DNA of 64,000 nucleotides. Origin: JBFMDN01 sp040753915 (GTDB taxonomy: Bacteria; Desulfobacterota; Desulfomonilia; Desulfomonilales; Desulfomonilaceae). Positions 19,094 to 27,242 of this stretch are shown one piece after another. Within the stretch, counting starts at the first letter, position 1. Each line of letters opens with the position of its first letter. The notes below the pieces were generated by a model. It was not told the DNA's origin and ran no database searches. It saw only the letters and a list, made by a program, of their open reading frames with translations. The DNA is taken from contig JBFMDN010000007.1 in assembly GCA_040753915.1 (NCBI GenBank), forward strand, positions 1-64,000, in the 5' to 3' direction. Both the position numbers and the translations under genes were made by a program.

Positions 19094-19954
19094 ATGACAA
19101 GCTCTCGGGTCAGGCTTATCATGCGCACGGCGCTTTTCGCCACCCTTGTCACCCTGGCAGGGGCGGAGGCAGTCGTGTATGCAGCCCAGACGGGCGACGG
19201 CGGCGGTCAGACACAGAAGCGTCCCTGGCTGATGATTTCCCTGGCTCCGGGCGAGGCGATGCGGCCCGGAAGCTCCGCCGTGTCGGTCATCAAGAGGTTC
19301 AGCGGCAATAACGAGGGTGTGATCCGACACTTCAGTCAGGTGAACAGGGAGCTTGTCGCCCAGATAGATCCCGAGTTCGTGGTGTTGAGCCCGCAGAGCA
19401 CGCCCTGGTGCCGTTACTCGGGGAGCACAGGGGTGGCGCTCCAGAACTTTCTTTGGCTTCTCCCCATCCTTGCCGAGGAGATGAACATCCCGATCCTCGG
19501 AATCTGTGGAGGTCACCAGGCCCTCGCTCTTGCATTCGGGGGGAGAGTCGGCCCGGTCCGTGGACTGGGGTACGAGTGCATGCCGTACAGCAAGAATCGT
19601 CAACAGGGTGTGGTGAAGCTCACGGTAACTTCTCCAGACCCTATCTTCAGAGGAATTCAGGACGACCTGCACATTGTCGCGAGCCATTACGACGAAGTGA
19701 AAGTTCTGCCTCCCGGATTCGTGCTCCTCGCATCGGATAGGCTCAGCCCGAACCAGATCATGCGCCATCCAGCCCTGCCGGTTTACGGGATTCAGGGCCA
19801 TCCGGAGCGGTTCAAGAGTGACCACCCCGACGGTGCTGTTCTCATACGGAACTTTCTGAAGATTGCCGTCACCTTCAACCAGGCGGTTCGCGGCTTTTCA
19901 AGCCCTCTTCCTTGGCTCCTTTCTTTCCATCGAAGCCGTGGGAGCTCCTTCTGA
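19094..19954 (+). CDS. Exported class I glutamine amidotransferase-like protein
   Basis: 286 aa. The triad of class I glutamine amidotransferases is present: nucleophile Cys138 in GICGGHQALA, and His236 and Glu238 in GIQGHPER. Unusually, the protein begins with a hydrophobic signal-like segment (residues about 8-31, ending near VVYAAQ), suggesting export. The ATG at 19121 is an alternative start that keeps this segment. Cytosolic GATases pass ammonia to a synthetase partner, but no such domain or neighbour is seen. The closest known extracytoplasmic analogues are gamma-glutamyl hydrolase-type enzymes, so a peptidase or hydrolase role is possible. Substrate unknown. Confidence 0.75.
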   Translation: MTSSRVRLIMRTALFATLVTLAGAEAVVYAAQTGDGGGQTQKRPWLMISLAPGEAMRPGSSAVSVIKRFSGNNEGVIRHFSQVNRELVAQIDPEFVVLSPQSTPWCRYSGSTGVALQNFLWLLPILAEEMNIPILGICGGHQALALAFGGRVGPVRGLGYECMPYSKNRQQGVVKLTVTSPDPIFRGIQDDLHIVASHYDEVKVLPPGFVLLASDRLSPNQIMRHPALPVYGIQGHPERFKSDHPDGAVLIRNFLKIAVTFNQAVRGFSSPLPWLLSFHRSRGSSF

Positions 19955-19965
19955 TCGTCCCAAGC

Positions 19966-21039
19966 TCAAGAGCTTCCCATTCGCCGAAGCGGATCTGCGT
20001 TTCCTTGGACCAAGTGTGCGGGTGATCTGGATCTCATGGTCATGATAACCATGAATATCACGCCGACGGCGATGGCGGCCCACAACGTACAGAGGCGTAT
20101 CAGTATGACTGCGGGGAGTGCTCGGCCGTACGGAATGCCCATGAAGGCCAGGAGAGCTATCATTCCTGCTTCGGTTCCACCTATGCCGCCGGGCAGCATG
20201 GAGAGCGCGCCCACAAGGGTGGAGAAGCAATAGACGAAGTTGGCCTGAAGAATCGTTGAAGAAAGTGAGAAGCCGTCCAGGATTATGAAGAAGGAGATCG
20301 ATTCCAGCCCCCAGGCCACCGTGGAAAGGACGAGTCCCGCGGCGAACACGCGGGGCGTCATAAGATAACGGCCGGCCATCAGAGTCTCAATAAGCTTTTT
20401 TGAAATCCAGGAGAGGAAGGAAATTCGACCGATCCAGAGAAGTGCAGGTCTGTACAGGGACTCCATGCACAGGAACACTCCCCCCGCTATCACAAGGACA
20501 GCACACAGGAAGAACAGCCCCTTCCACTCGGTGAAGAGCAGCAAGGATACGGATCCGAGCAACAGTACCCCCCACAGGTCCATCAAGCGCTCTACCACGA
20601 GAATTCCCATGACTTTGGTCACAGCGACTCCATAGTCTTGCTTGAGGAACACACCCTTGACCGCCTCGCCGACTTTGCCCGGCGTTCCGGTCAACGCGAA
20701 CCCGGCCAGAAATGCGGCTATGCTATATCCTATGGGGACATGCTCGCCGGAGCGGCGCAGGTAATAGAAGAATCTCCAGCCTCGTAAGAGCCATCCTGTA
20801 AACACGAGAATCATCGTCAGAAAGAGCGCAGATCCGGGAAACTGCTGGAGTGCCGACCACAACACCCTTCGGTCCGAAGCGAGAGCGGCTGCCCCATACA
20901 GGATGACTCCTGCTACCGTAAACAAGAGCACAGAGCGGATCATGCGCTGCGTGGTCGGGGGAGTAGGCGGGGTCTGCTGCCCTGCTGCGATGACGGCCTG
21001 ATCATCTATCGGACCTTCAGGGCCCTGATGGTGCGACAT
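19966..21039 (-). CDS. Flippase-like integral membrane protein (LPG synthase TM family)
   Basis: 357 aa. A cytosolic N-terminus of about 32 residues is followed by some eight hydrophobic helices. Motifs of the lysylphosphatidylglycerol synthetase TM / TIGR00374 family are visible: GTPGKVGEAVKGVFL and MLPGGIGGTEAGMIALL. Members are thought to flip or handle polyprenyl- or phospholipid-linked substrates, often beside DPM-type glycosyltransferases. A DPM-like enzyme is encoded at 22849-23637, so a link to lipid-linked sugar transport is a fair inference. It follows the small exported protein gene (21049-21516) by only 9 bases on the same strand. Confidence 0.82.
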   Translation of the reverse strand: MSHHQGPEGPIDDQAVIAAGQQTPPTPPTTQRMIRSVLLFTVAGVILYGAAALASDRRVLWSALQQFPGSALFLTMILVFTGWLLRGWRFFYYLRRSGEHVPIGYSIAAFLAGFALTGTPGKVGEAVKGVFLKQDYGVAVTKVMGILVVERLMDLWGVLLLGSVSLLLFTEWKGLFFLCAVLVIAGGVFLCMESLYRPALLWIGRISFLSWISKKLIETLMAGRYLMTPRVFAAGLVLSTVAWGLESISFFIILDGFSLSSTILQANFVYCFSTLVGALSMLPGGIGGTEAGMIALLAFMGIPYGRALPAVILIRLCTLWAAIAVGVIFMVIMTMRSRSPAHLVQGNADPLRRMGSS

Positions 21040-21048
21040 GATACAGGT

Positions 21049-21516
21049 TCACCGCTGGGGAAAGTACACGCACTTTGAGCTGAAATCATGCCAGGCAGAG
21101 TCCAACTGGGATTTGACCATGTTCGCGTAATAGGTCATCTGCCCATATCGGGGATCTTGGGGGCTCATCATACGTATCTGGTGATAAAGCTGATAATAGT
21201 TGTCCCAAAGGGCTTTCCAGTTCTTTTCCAATTTCAAGCACATCCCGAACTCAGGATTACTCAGATCGGGTCGAAACGCATACTCGAGGGGCTGCTGTCC
21301 TCCAGGTCCCGCTTGAGCTCGTGGGCCTGCCTGCATCCCCTGAGACGAAGGACCCGGTTGCACCTGCGGGCCTAGATGAGGCGCAGAAGGACTCGCAGGC
21401 CCGGGCGAGACAGAGGGTGCCGATGGAGCCGGGATCTGAGCCAGGACGGCAGGCGCGTGGAACAAAAGAAGCGCCATCAAGAGAGTCAATCCTATCTTGC
21501 CTATCCAGTGGTGCAT
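21049..21516 (-). CDS. Exported Pro/Ala/Gly-rich protein, unknown function
   Basis: About 155 aa from the ATG at 21516. A signal peptide (MHHWIGKIGLTLLMALLLF...VLAQ) is followed by a low-complexity stretch of about 50 residues rich in Pro, Ala, Gly and Ser, with repeats of the APSAPSVSPGPASPSAP type. A compact C-terminal domain of about 70 residues follows, with two cysteines and many aromatic residues (DNYYQLYHQIRMM, YGQMTYYANMV, CVYFPQR). Two cysteines far apart could form a disulfide in the periplasm. No family recognised. Probably co-transcribed with the flippase-like gene. Confidence 0.7.
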   Translation of the reverse strand: MHHWIGKIGLTLLMALLLFHAPAVLAQIPAPSAPSVSPGPASPSAPHLGPQVQPGPSSQGMQAGPRAQAGPGGQQPLEYAFRPDLSNPEFGMCLKLEKNWKALWDNYYQLYHQIRMMSPQDPRYGQMTYYANMVKSQLDSAWHDFSSKCVYFPQR

Positions 21517-21764
21517 GAAATTCAAGCTCCGGATGTTCGGCAATCGCCGCTGTTGCAGTCCTGCATGTTAGTCCACGTGGCCGTGGTCGTCAAGGCTAAA
21601 GAACATAAGCATTTACCGACGCATGGAGAGGAAGATGCAGCGAGCAAAAGAATGATGTTGTTCCCACGACGACCCTCTTGACCTGGGAACTGCATCCGTG
21701 TATCAGTGGTCAGTTTGGGAATGTGACTGCCCGGACTTGAGGGCGCCAACTGGAGGATGGGGCA

Positions 21765-22877
21765 ATGATTCCTGTATGTGAGCCTGTTCTGGACGGACAC
21801 GAGGCGGACTATGTCGTGGACTGTCTGAAAACGAATTGGATCTCTTCGGCCGGAAAATATATAGATCTTTTCGAGGAGAAGTTCAGCAGCTACTGTGGGG
21901 TTCCCTATGGAGTAGCGTGCAGCAACGGCACAACTGCAATCCACCTGGCACTCGCTGCCCTCGGGATCGGTCCTGGAGACGAGGTCATCATTCCTGATTT
22001 CACTCTCATCGTGTCGGCCAATATGGTCATACTTGCAGGGGCGAAGCCGGTCCTCGTTGACGTGGATCCAAGGACCTGGTGCATAGATCCCCAGCTCATC
22101 GAAGAGAAGATAACGCCTCGAACCAAAGCCATCATGGCGGTTCATATGTACGGGCATCCGTGCCATATGGACGCCATCATGGCTCTTGCCAAGCGATACA
22201 ATCTTTACGTCATTGAAGATTGCGCAGAAGCCCACGGCGCGGAGGTTAACGGGAAGAAAGTCGGTGGCATCGGAGATGCCGGATGCTTCAGCTTTTACGG
22301 CAACAAAATTTTGACCACCGGCGAAGGCGGGATGGTTGTGTGCAGAGACGAAAACCTCGCGGAGAGGATGAAGCTTCTGAGGAATCAGGGGTTTAAGCAG
22401 CCCCGCTTCGTGCACGATGTCGTCGGGTTCAACTATCGCCTGACCAACATTCAGGCAGCCATAGGGCTCGCTCAGACCGAGCTTGTGGAAGAGAAAGTGG
22501 AGCGCAAGCGCTGGCTCGCGAAGAGGTACAATGAACTGCTCGCCGGACAGAAAGACGTGACCCTTCCGGCTGAAGAACCCTGGGCCAAGAACGTGTATTG
22601 GATGTATGGCATTCTCATCGAACACAGCTTTGGGGTGAACAAGGACGATTTGATGGGAATGCTCAGGGACAAGGGGGTGGACACGAGGTCGTTCTTCTGC
22701 CCCATGTCGCTCCAGCCCGCGTACAGAGGGAGCGACCCAAGATTTCCGGACGTTTCCGGGAACTATCCTGTCTCGGTGGACTTGTGGAACAGAGGTTTGT
22801 ACCTGCCATCCGGACTAGGACTTACCGAATCGCAATTGGAGGAAGTCGTTGAAAAACTCCTTGCATGCAGAGCCTAA
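21765..22877 (+). CDS. DegT/DnrJ/EryC1/StrS family PLP sugar aminotransferase
   Basis: 370 aa with GGAGG 8 nt before the ATG. The fold is marked by SNGTTAIHLALAALGIGPGDEVI, VDVDPRTWCIDP, VIEDCAEAHGAE and the PLP lysine (Lys181) in CFSFYGNKILTTGEGG. These enzymes transaminate keto-sugar nucleotides to amino sugars such as perosamine or bacillosamine precursors for surface glycans. It opens a tightly packed cassette: its end overlaps the glycosyltransferase start by 29 bases. The exact sugar cannot be told. Confidence 0.93.
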   Translation: MIPVCEPVLDGHEADYVVDCLKTNWISSAGKYIDLFEEKFSSYCGVPYGVACSNGTTAIHLALAALGIGPGDEVIIPDFTLIVSANMVILAGAKPVLVDVDPRTWCIDPQLIEEKITPRTKAIMAVHMYGHPCHMDAIMALAKRYNLYVIEDCAEAHGAEVNGKKVGGIGDAGCFSFYGNKILTTGEGGMVVCRDENLAERMKLLRNQGFKQPRFVHDVVGFNYRLTNIQAAIGLAQTELVEEKVERKRWLAKRYNELLAGQKDVTLPAEEPWAKNVYWMYGILIEHSFGVNKDDLMGMLRDKGVDTRSFFCPMSLQPAYRGSDPRFPDVSGNYPVSVDLWNRGLYLPSGLGLTESQLEEVVEKLLACRA

Positions 22878-23637
22878 TCAGCCTGTGGTCCAAGATGGTG
22901 ATGCCAAGGCAGGAGTCAGCCCATCCAACGCGGCTCCGGAGGTCTCCATCATATTGGCAACGTACAATGAGCGGGAAAATATCCTCGACACCATCCGGAG
23001 CATTTTTGAGCACTTGAACGGCTCGACCGAGGTTATTGTCGTGGATGACGATTCTGAGGATCGAACCTGGGAGCTCGTGGAACAGCTCAACCACCCCAAT
23101 GTCGTGCTCGTCCGTCGGGTGGCCACGCGGGGATTGGCATCCGCATTCAATCGGGGCATCATAGAATCACGAGGCAAAGTGGTCGGGTGGATGGATGCGG
23201 ACATGTGTATGCCGCCGTCGCTTCTGCCGGAAATGATAAAGAAGCTGGAGCAGTACGATATCGTCATAGGATCTCGGTACGCTCCGGGAGGAATTGACGA
23301 CCGGTCTCCCCTGCGCGTCATATCGAGCCGGCTAATTAATGGCCTTGCAGGTCTTGTGCTCGGGTACGGAATCAAGGATTACGATAGCGGCTTCGTAGTG
23401 CTGAGAAGGAGCGTTTTTGACAAAGTATCAATAATTCCAACCGGTTACGGTGCTTATTTTATGGAGTTTTTGTACACGTGTCGCCGGAAGGGGCTGACGG
23501 TGTACGAACTGCCTTACGTCTTTCGTGACCGTGCTAAGGGTGTGTCCAAATCGGCGCCCAGCCTGTACCGCTTCTTGAAGACGGGCTCACAGTACGTTGC
23601 CCGCATCTTCTTGGCCCGCGTACGAAGGATCGACTGA
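22849..23637 (+). CDS. Glycosyltransferase family 2, dolichol-phosphate mannosyltransferase-like
   Basis: 262 aa, apparently TTG start overlapping the previous gene; the first 30 residues are poorly conserved, so a start a few codons later is possible. GT-A motifs are VSIILATYNERENI, VVDDDSEDRTWE and the DXD-like GWMDADMCMPPSLL, with YDIVIGSRYAPGG and DYDSGFVVLRR typical of DPM1-like enzymes. There is no C-terminal membrane domain. The product is probably a polyprenyl-phosphate sugar, matching the flippase-like protein at 19966-21039. The stop TGA shares a base with the next ATG. Confidence 0.9.
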   Translation: MKNSLHAEPNQPVVQDGDAKAGVSPSNAAPEVSIILATYNERENILDTIRSIFEHLNGSTEVIVVDDDSEDRTWELVEQLNHPNVVLVRRVATRGLASAFNRGIIESRGKVVGWMDADMCMPPSLLPEMIKKLEQYDIVIGSRYAPGGIDDRSPLRVISSRLINGLAGLVLGYGIKDYDSGFVVLRRSVFDKVSIIPTGYGAYFMEFLYTCRRKGLTVYELPYVFRDRAKGVSKSAPSLYRFLKTGSQYVARIFLARVRRID

Positions 23638-24011
23638 TGCCTCACGAAATCTTGAAGCCTGTATTCGAGAGATCGGATCAGAGGGGGGTGTTCCAGGAAC
23701 TGTTGAACACAGGGACCTGGGAGAGCGTGATTTTCACCAGAATGCATCCTGGAGCCACCCTGGGAAACCACTACCATAAGAAGACCGACCTGTTCGTGTA
23801 TCTGCTGCGCGGGGCAGCGGAAATCAGGACTGTGGACGTTGAATCGGGCGAGCAGGACCGTTTCATGTTGGAGTCGGGCTCGGGGGTGATGCTTCAGTCA
23901 TTCCAGTCGCACGCAATTCGTTTTGTCCAGGAATCTGAGGCGATCATTCTTAAGTCCTGTCGTTTCGACAAGGCCGATCCGGACACATATCCCTTTCCGC
24001 TGGAGGATTGA
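23637..24011 (+). CDS. Small cupin-domain protein
   Basis: 124 aa. A single cupin barrel: MHPGATLGNHYHKKTDLFVYLLRG carries the first metal-binding histidines, and LESGSGVMLQSFQSHAIRF the second half. Such cupins near sugar aminotransferases are often sugar-nucleotide isomerases or epimerases (WxcM/FdtA-like) or binding proteins. No closer assignment is possible. The start overlaps the glycosyltransferase stop; a methyltransferase follows after 6 bases. Confidence 0.8.
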   Translation: MPHEILKPVFERSDQRGVFQELLNTGTWESVIFTRMHPGATLGNHYHKKTDLFVYLLRGAAEIRTVDVESGEQDRFMLESGSGVMLQSFQSHAIRFVQESEAIILKSCRFDKADPDTYPFPLED

Positions 24012-24017
24012 CGAGCG

Positions 24018-24770
24018 GTGGAACCGCACGAGTACGAAACGCTCTTTCAGTTCGAATCCACGTATTGGTGGTACAGGGGCCTCCATGCAATCCTGCTGGA
24101 CATCCTGCAGAGTCTGGGTTGCGGCAGCAGTGCGCTTCTTCTGGACGCCGGATGTGGGACCGGCAAGCACCTGGCAAATGTTCGGGACCTTGTTACCGGC
24201 CATTCGTCTGGATTTGACCTTGCTGCAGAGGCAATTCCCTTTTGGAAGCGCCGATCGCTAGACACTGTGTGCCGCGGCAGCGCGAACGAGATACCGTTCA
24301 AATCGGAAACCTTCGATTTTCTGACATGCGTGGACCTGCTCGAGTGCTCGAGCGTGAACGAGCAGCGAGCGTATCAAGAAATGCTGCGAGTTTTGAAGAA
24401 AGGAGGGTATCTTCTCCTCGTGGTTCCTGCGTATGACTGGCTTATGAACGAAGAGCATCACAAGGCGGTCCACGCATCGAGGCGCTATACCCGCGGAAGA
24501 ATGAGAGCCTTACTTGAACAAGGGGAAGTGGAAATTCTCCGGATGACCCACTTGTTCTCCACCGTATTGCCCCTCGTGGCAGCGCATCGGCTGGTTCTCG
24601 ATCGGGTTCGACGGCGGCGCGCTGGAGTGCCGACGTCTGACTTGCGACCAATAAACCCGGTTCTTAACAATCTGTTAGTGCGGATCATGACAGCGGAAAG
24701 GCGATTGTTGAGGTCGTTCAACCTGCCTTTTGGCAGCTCGATACTGTCAGTTGCGCAGAAAATCGGTTGA
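24018..24770 (+). CDS. Class I SAM-dependent methyltransferase
   Basis: 250 aa, GTG start. Motif I is LLLDAGCGTGKHLANV, and the post-motif region with TCVDLLECS matches the Methyltransf_11/25 type. The N-terminus YETLFQFESTYWWYRGLHAILL is typical of methyltransferases in polysaccharide clusters. The C-terminal 90 residues are basic and may approach the membrane. Probably methylates a glycan or lipid-linked intermediate. It lies in the five-gene cassette with almost no spacing. Confidence 0.85.
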   Translation: MEPHEYETLFQFESTYWWYRGLHAILLDILQSLGCGSSALLLDAGCGTGKHLANVRDLVTGHSSGFDLAAEAIPFWKRRSLDTVCRGSANEIPFKSETFDFLTCVDLLECSSVNEQRAYQEMLRVLKKGGYLLLVVPAYDWLMNEEHHKAVHASRRYTRGRMRALLEQGEVEILRMTHLFSTVLPLVAAHRLVLDRVRRRRAGVPTSDLRPINPVLNNLLVRIMTAERRLLRSFNLPFGSSILSVAQKIG

Positions 24771-24772
24771 GC

Positions 24773-25381
24773 ATGGAAGGCAAGTCATGGCAACTCGGGT
24801 CCCCTGAGACAGGGATCTATCGACTCTATGATGGGCTTCGCAAGCGAGTCAACGGGAAGCTGGCTCGGTATCTTTTGAGCAACGGCCTGAATTCCCAGGC
24901 GGCCGTGGTAGTTGAGGCCGGCTCGGGGCCGGCATTCGCTTCTTCCATGTTGGCCCGGGATCGCAGGGTCTCGCTGGCCGTGGCGATGGATATCGACATC
25001 GAAGCGCTCGAGGAAGCGCGGCGCCGTGATCCTTCACTCGCCCTCGTGGTAGGAGACCTCCATAATCTTCCGTTCAAAACCGGTGCAGTCGATCTTACCT
25101 GGAACAGTAGCACCCTGGAGCACCTGGATGACCCGGTTGCAGGCTTGAGGGAAATGGTCAGAGTGACCCGCCCTGGCGGCAAGGTGTTCGTAGGATTGCC
25201 CTACGGTCGCGGTCCCCTTGGTTTTCAGCGGTGGATCCCGCGGACCTCAGTCGGAATCTGGATCGGTACAGTTTTTGACATGCCTACCGCGAAGCAACTG
25301 ATCTCCTCTGCGGGAGCAGCCCCGCGGGACCATATCCTCTATTTCTTCCGGTTCTTCCTCGGGGTTCTCGCCGATCGGTAA
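24773..25381 (+). CDS. Class I SAM-dependent methyltransferase, second copy in cassette
   Basis: 202 aa from the ATG at 24773; a TTG at 24767 is the alternative and would overlap the preceding stop. Motif I reads VVEAGSGPAFASSMLA, followed by VAMDIDIEALEEARRR, VVGDLHNLPF and the motif LTWNSSTLEHLDDPVAGLREMVRVTRPGG, a standard Methyltransf_11 domain. It is not a close copy of the preceding methyltransferase. Substrate unknown; context suggests a surface glycan or quinone-like lipid. Confidence 0.85.
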   Translation: MEGKSWQLGSPETGIYRLYDGLRKRVNGKLARYLLSNGLNSQAAVVVEAGSGPAFASSMLARDRRVSLAVAMDIDIEALEEARRRDPSLALVVGDLHNLPFKTGAVDLTWNSSTLEHLDDPVAGLREMVRVTRPGGKVFVGLPYGRGPLGFQRWIPRTSVGIWIGTVFDMPTAKQLISSAGAAPRDHILYFFRFFLGVLADR

Positions 25382-25404
25382 GAGGGTTTTCACCGGAGCG
25401 CAAT

Positions 25405-26565
25405 ATGCATCTCATACAGGAGATCGTAGACCAATATCCTAGACTTGTTCAGTGGCGCCATGATTTCCACCGGCATCCGGAGCTCTGCCACGAAGAGAAA
25501 AGGACCGCCGCCCGGGTGGCGCAGTTGCTTCGCTCATTCGGCATCGGTGAGGTAATCGAGGATGTAGGAACTACGGGAGTCGTCGGTGTGTTGCATGCCG
25601 GAGACGGGCCCGTCGTGGCACTGAGAGCCGATATGGACGCTCTACCGGTGGCCGAGGCCGGCGTCCACGATCACCGATCGCTGACCCCGGATGTGTGCCA
25701 TGCATGTGGGCACGACGGGCACATGGTCATGCTACTCGGCGCCGCACAATACCTGGCTTCGCGGACCGATCTTTTCCACGGGACTGTACTCTTCGTGTTT
25801 CAGCCTGCAGAAGAAGTTGCCACCGGAGCGGTTGCCATGCTCGATGCAGGCATTCTTGCGAAATACGGGGTGCAGAGCGCCTATGCTCTTCACACCTATC
25901 CGGGTCTCGCAACCGGCAAAATAGGAGTCAGCCCTGGCACTGTCCTTGCTTCGGTTAATAGCTTCACCATCCGTCTGACAGGTGTGAGCGGGCACGCTGG
26001 TTTTCCTCACGTGTGCACCGATCCCATTGCGGCATCAGCAGCCGTAGTCAACGCCCTGCAGACCATCGCCTCCCAAGGAGTCGACCCACTGGACTCCGTA
26101 GTCCTCGCTGTCACGGGTTGCAGATCAAGCTCTCATACCCACAACGTCGTACCGGAAACGGTCGAGCTCAAAGGAACTGTCCGGTACTTGGATGCCGAAT
26201 ATGGCGATCTCTTGCCAAAAAAGGTAAGAGCAATCGTGGCCGGGGTGGCAACTGGATATGGCGTGCATGCCGAGATCGATTACGTGAAGGGGACTCCACC
26301 CCTTGCAAACACGGAACGGGAAACAGAGCTTGCGAGACGCGTCGCAGGGGAATTGCTCGGAGACGAAAACGTGGTTCCGATGACGCCCGCTATGGTTGGA
26401 GAGGATTTCGCTTTTTTTCTCGAAAGAGTCCCGGGAGCGCTGGCCTTCATAGGCAACGGGGAGGATTCTGTGGCACTCCATAACCCGTCGTTCGATTTCA
26501 ATGACGCGGCGCTCCCTGTGGGAGCGAGCTATTTCAGCCGTCTGGTCCAGACGGTTCTGTCCTGA
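25405..26565 (+). CDS. M20 family amidohydrolase (aminoacylase/hippurate hydrolase-like)
   Basis: 386 aa; GGAGCGC lies before the ATG. The metal site is intact: RADMDALPV, CHACGHDGHM, FQPAEE and the C-terminal GEDFAFFLERVPGA. The lid domain carries the SGHAGFPH block. M20D enzymes cleave N-acyl or indole-acyl amino acids and related amides. It is 23 bases behind the last methyltransferase but probably serves catabolism rather than glycan assembly. Its 3' end overlaps the convergent gene ending at 26534 by about 30 bases. Confidence 0.92.
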   Translation: MHLIQEIVDQYPRLVQWRHDFHRHPELCHEEKRTAARVAQLLRSFGIGEVIEDVGTTGVVGVLHAGDGPVVALRADMDALPVAEAGVHDHRSLTPDVCHACGHDGHMVMLLGAAQYLASRTDLFHGTVLFVFQPAEEVATGAVAMLDAGILAKYGVQSAYALHTYPGLATGKIGVSPGTVLASVNSFTIRLTGVSGHAGFPHVCTDPIAASAAVVNALQTIASQGVDPLDSVVLAVTGCRSSSHTHNVVPETVELKGTVRYLDAEYGDLLPKKVRAIVAGVATGYGVHAEIDYVKGTPPLANTERETELARRVAGELLGDENVVPMTPAMVGEDFAFFLERVPGALAFIGNGEDSVALHNPSFDFNDAALPVGASYFSRLVQTVLS

Positions 26566-27199
26566 CACTGTCCACAGCAACTATCTGCCTGAAAATTTCG
26601 GCGAACACCTGCGAGACGTAAAAGAGAATCGTCCCCAACAGGGCCGCTGCCACCACTCCGATCACTATGAAGGTCGCGTACGGAGATCCCTGACCCAGGG
26701 AAAATCCGGCGACCGCGAGTAGCACAGCGACGAACAACCCGTAGGAGACCGTGGACACCATCCAAACCGTGCGGGCACATTTCACGATTCGATTTGGCTC
26801 CGCGGGTGCGGCCTCCTGCACAGAATCGTCTTGCTCAGCCTCAGACTTACTCACTAGCCGGATGACTCGTTTCTTCGGGACTTTCTTCGTGACATCTGCT
26901 GCTGAAGACTTTGCGCCGCGCGGTGGCTCGAAACCGCATCTCGGGCATGTGGTGAATTCTTTTCCCTGGATATTGCCACATGCGCTACAGATGTAGAGAC
27001 CTATATCAACCGTCCGTTCCGAGAGGGGGGAACGGGCATCCAGTTCCGCCTGGGAAATGATGCCAGCCTTGAGGAGTTTTTGAAAAACACTCTGAAGGCC
27101 CTGAGCTGACAGCTTGTACTTCTCCATCAGTGCCGGGTCGCTCAAACCCTTCCTCACATCCGAGAGAATCTCGCGTGCCGTGATTCGTCGCTTGTTCAT
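26534..27199 (-). CDS. Zinc-ribbon membrane protein sharing an N-terminal module with its neighbour
   Basis: 221 aa from the ATG at 27199. Residues 1-50 form a helical module (ITAREILSDVRKGLSDPALM, EKYKLSAQGLQSVFQKLLKAG) nearly repeated at the start of the next upstream gene. A zinc ribbon follows at about residues 70-90 (CSAC, ten residues, CPRC). Then come a charged linker and two hydrophobic helices near the C-terminus (TVWMVSTVSYGLFVAVLLAVAG and TFIVIGVVAAALLGTILFYV). No named family was recognised for the N-terminal module; it looks like a small helix-turn-helix or protein-binding unit. Open frame upstream of 27199 overlaps the neighbour's end and is not used. Confidence 0.72.
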   Translation of the reverse strand: MNKRRITAREILSDVRKGLSDPALMEKYKLSAQGLQSVFQKLLKAGIISQAELDARSPLSERTVDIGLYICSACGNIQGKEFTTCPRCGFEPPRGAKSSAADVTKKVPKKRVIRLVSKSEAEQDDSVQEAAPAEPNRIVKCARTVWMVSTVSYGLFVAVLLAVAGFSLGQGSPYATFIVIGVVAAALLGTILFYVSQVFAEIFRQIVAVDSVRTEPSGPDG

Positions 27200-27242
27200 C
27201 AGTCCTCTCTGGCCAGTGTGCGGAATTCCGCCTAAGGGCGTA

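Noticed and set aside
21522..22625. Long minus-strand open frame (367 codons) opposite the DegT aminotransferase
   Set aside because: It is a shadow of a GC-rich coding region; the plus-strand frame carries all family motifs, and this one has no recognisable domain or ribosome binding site.
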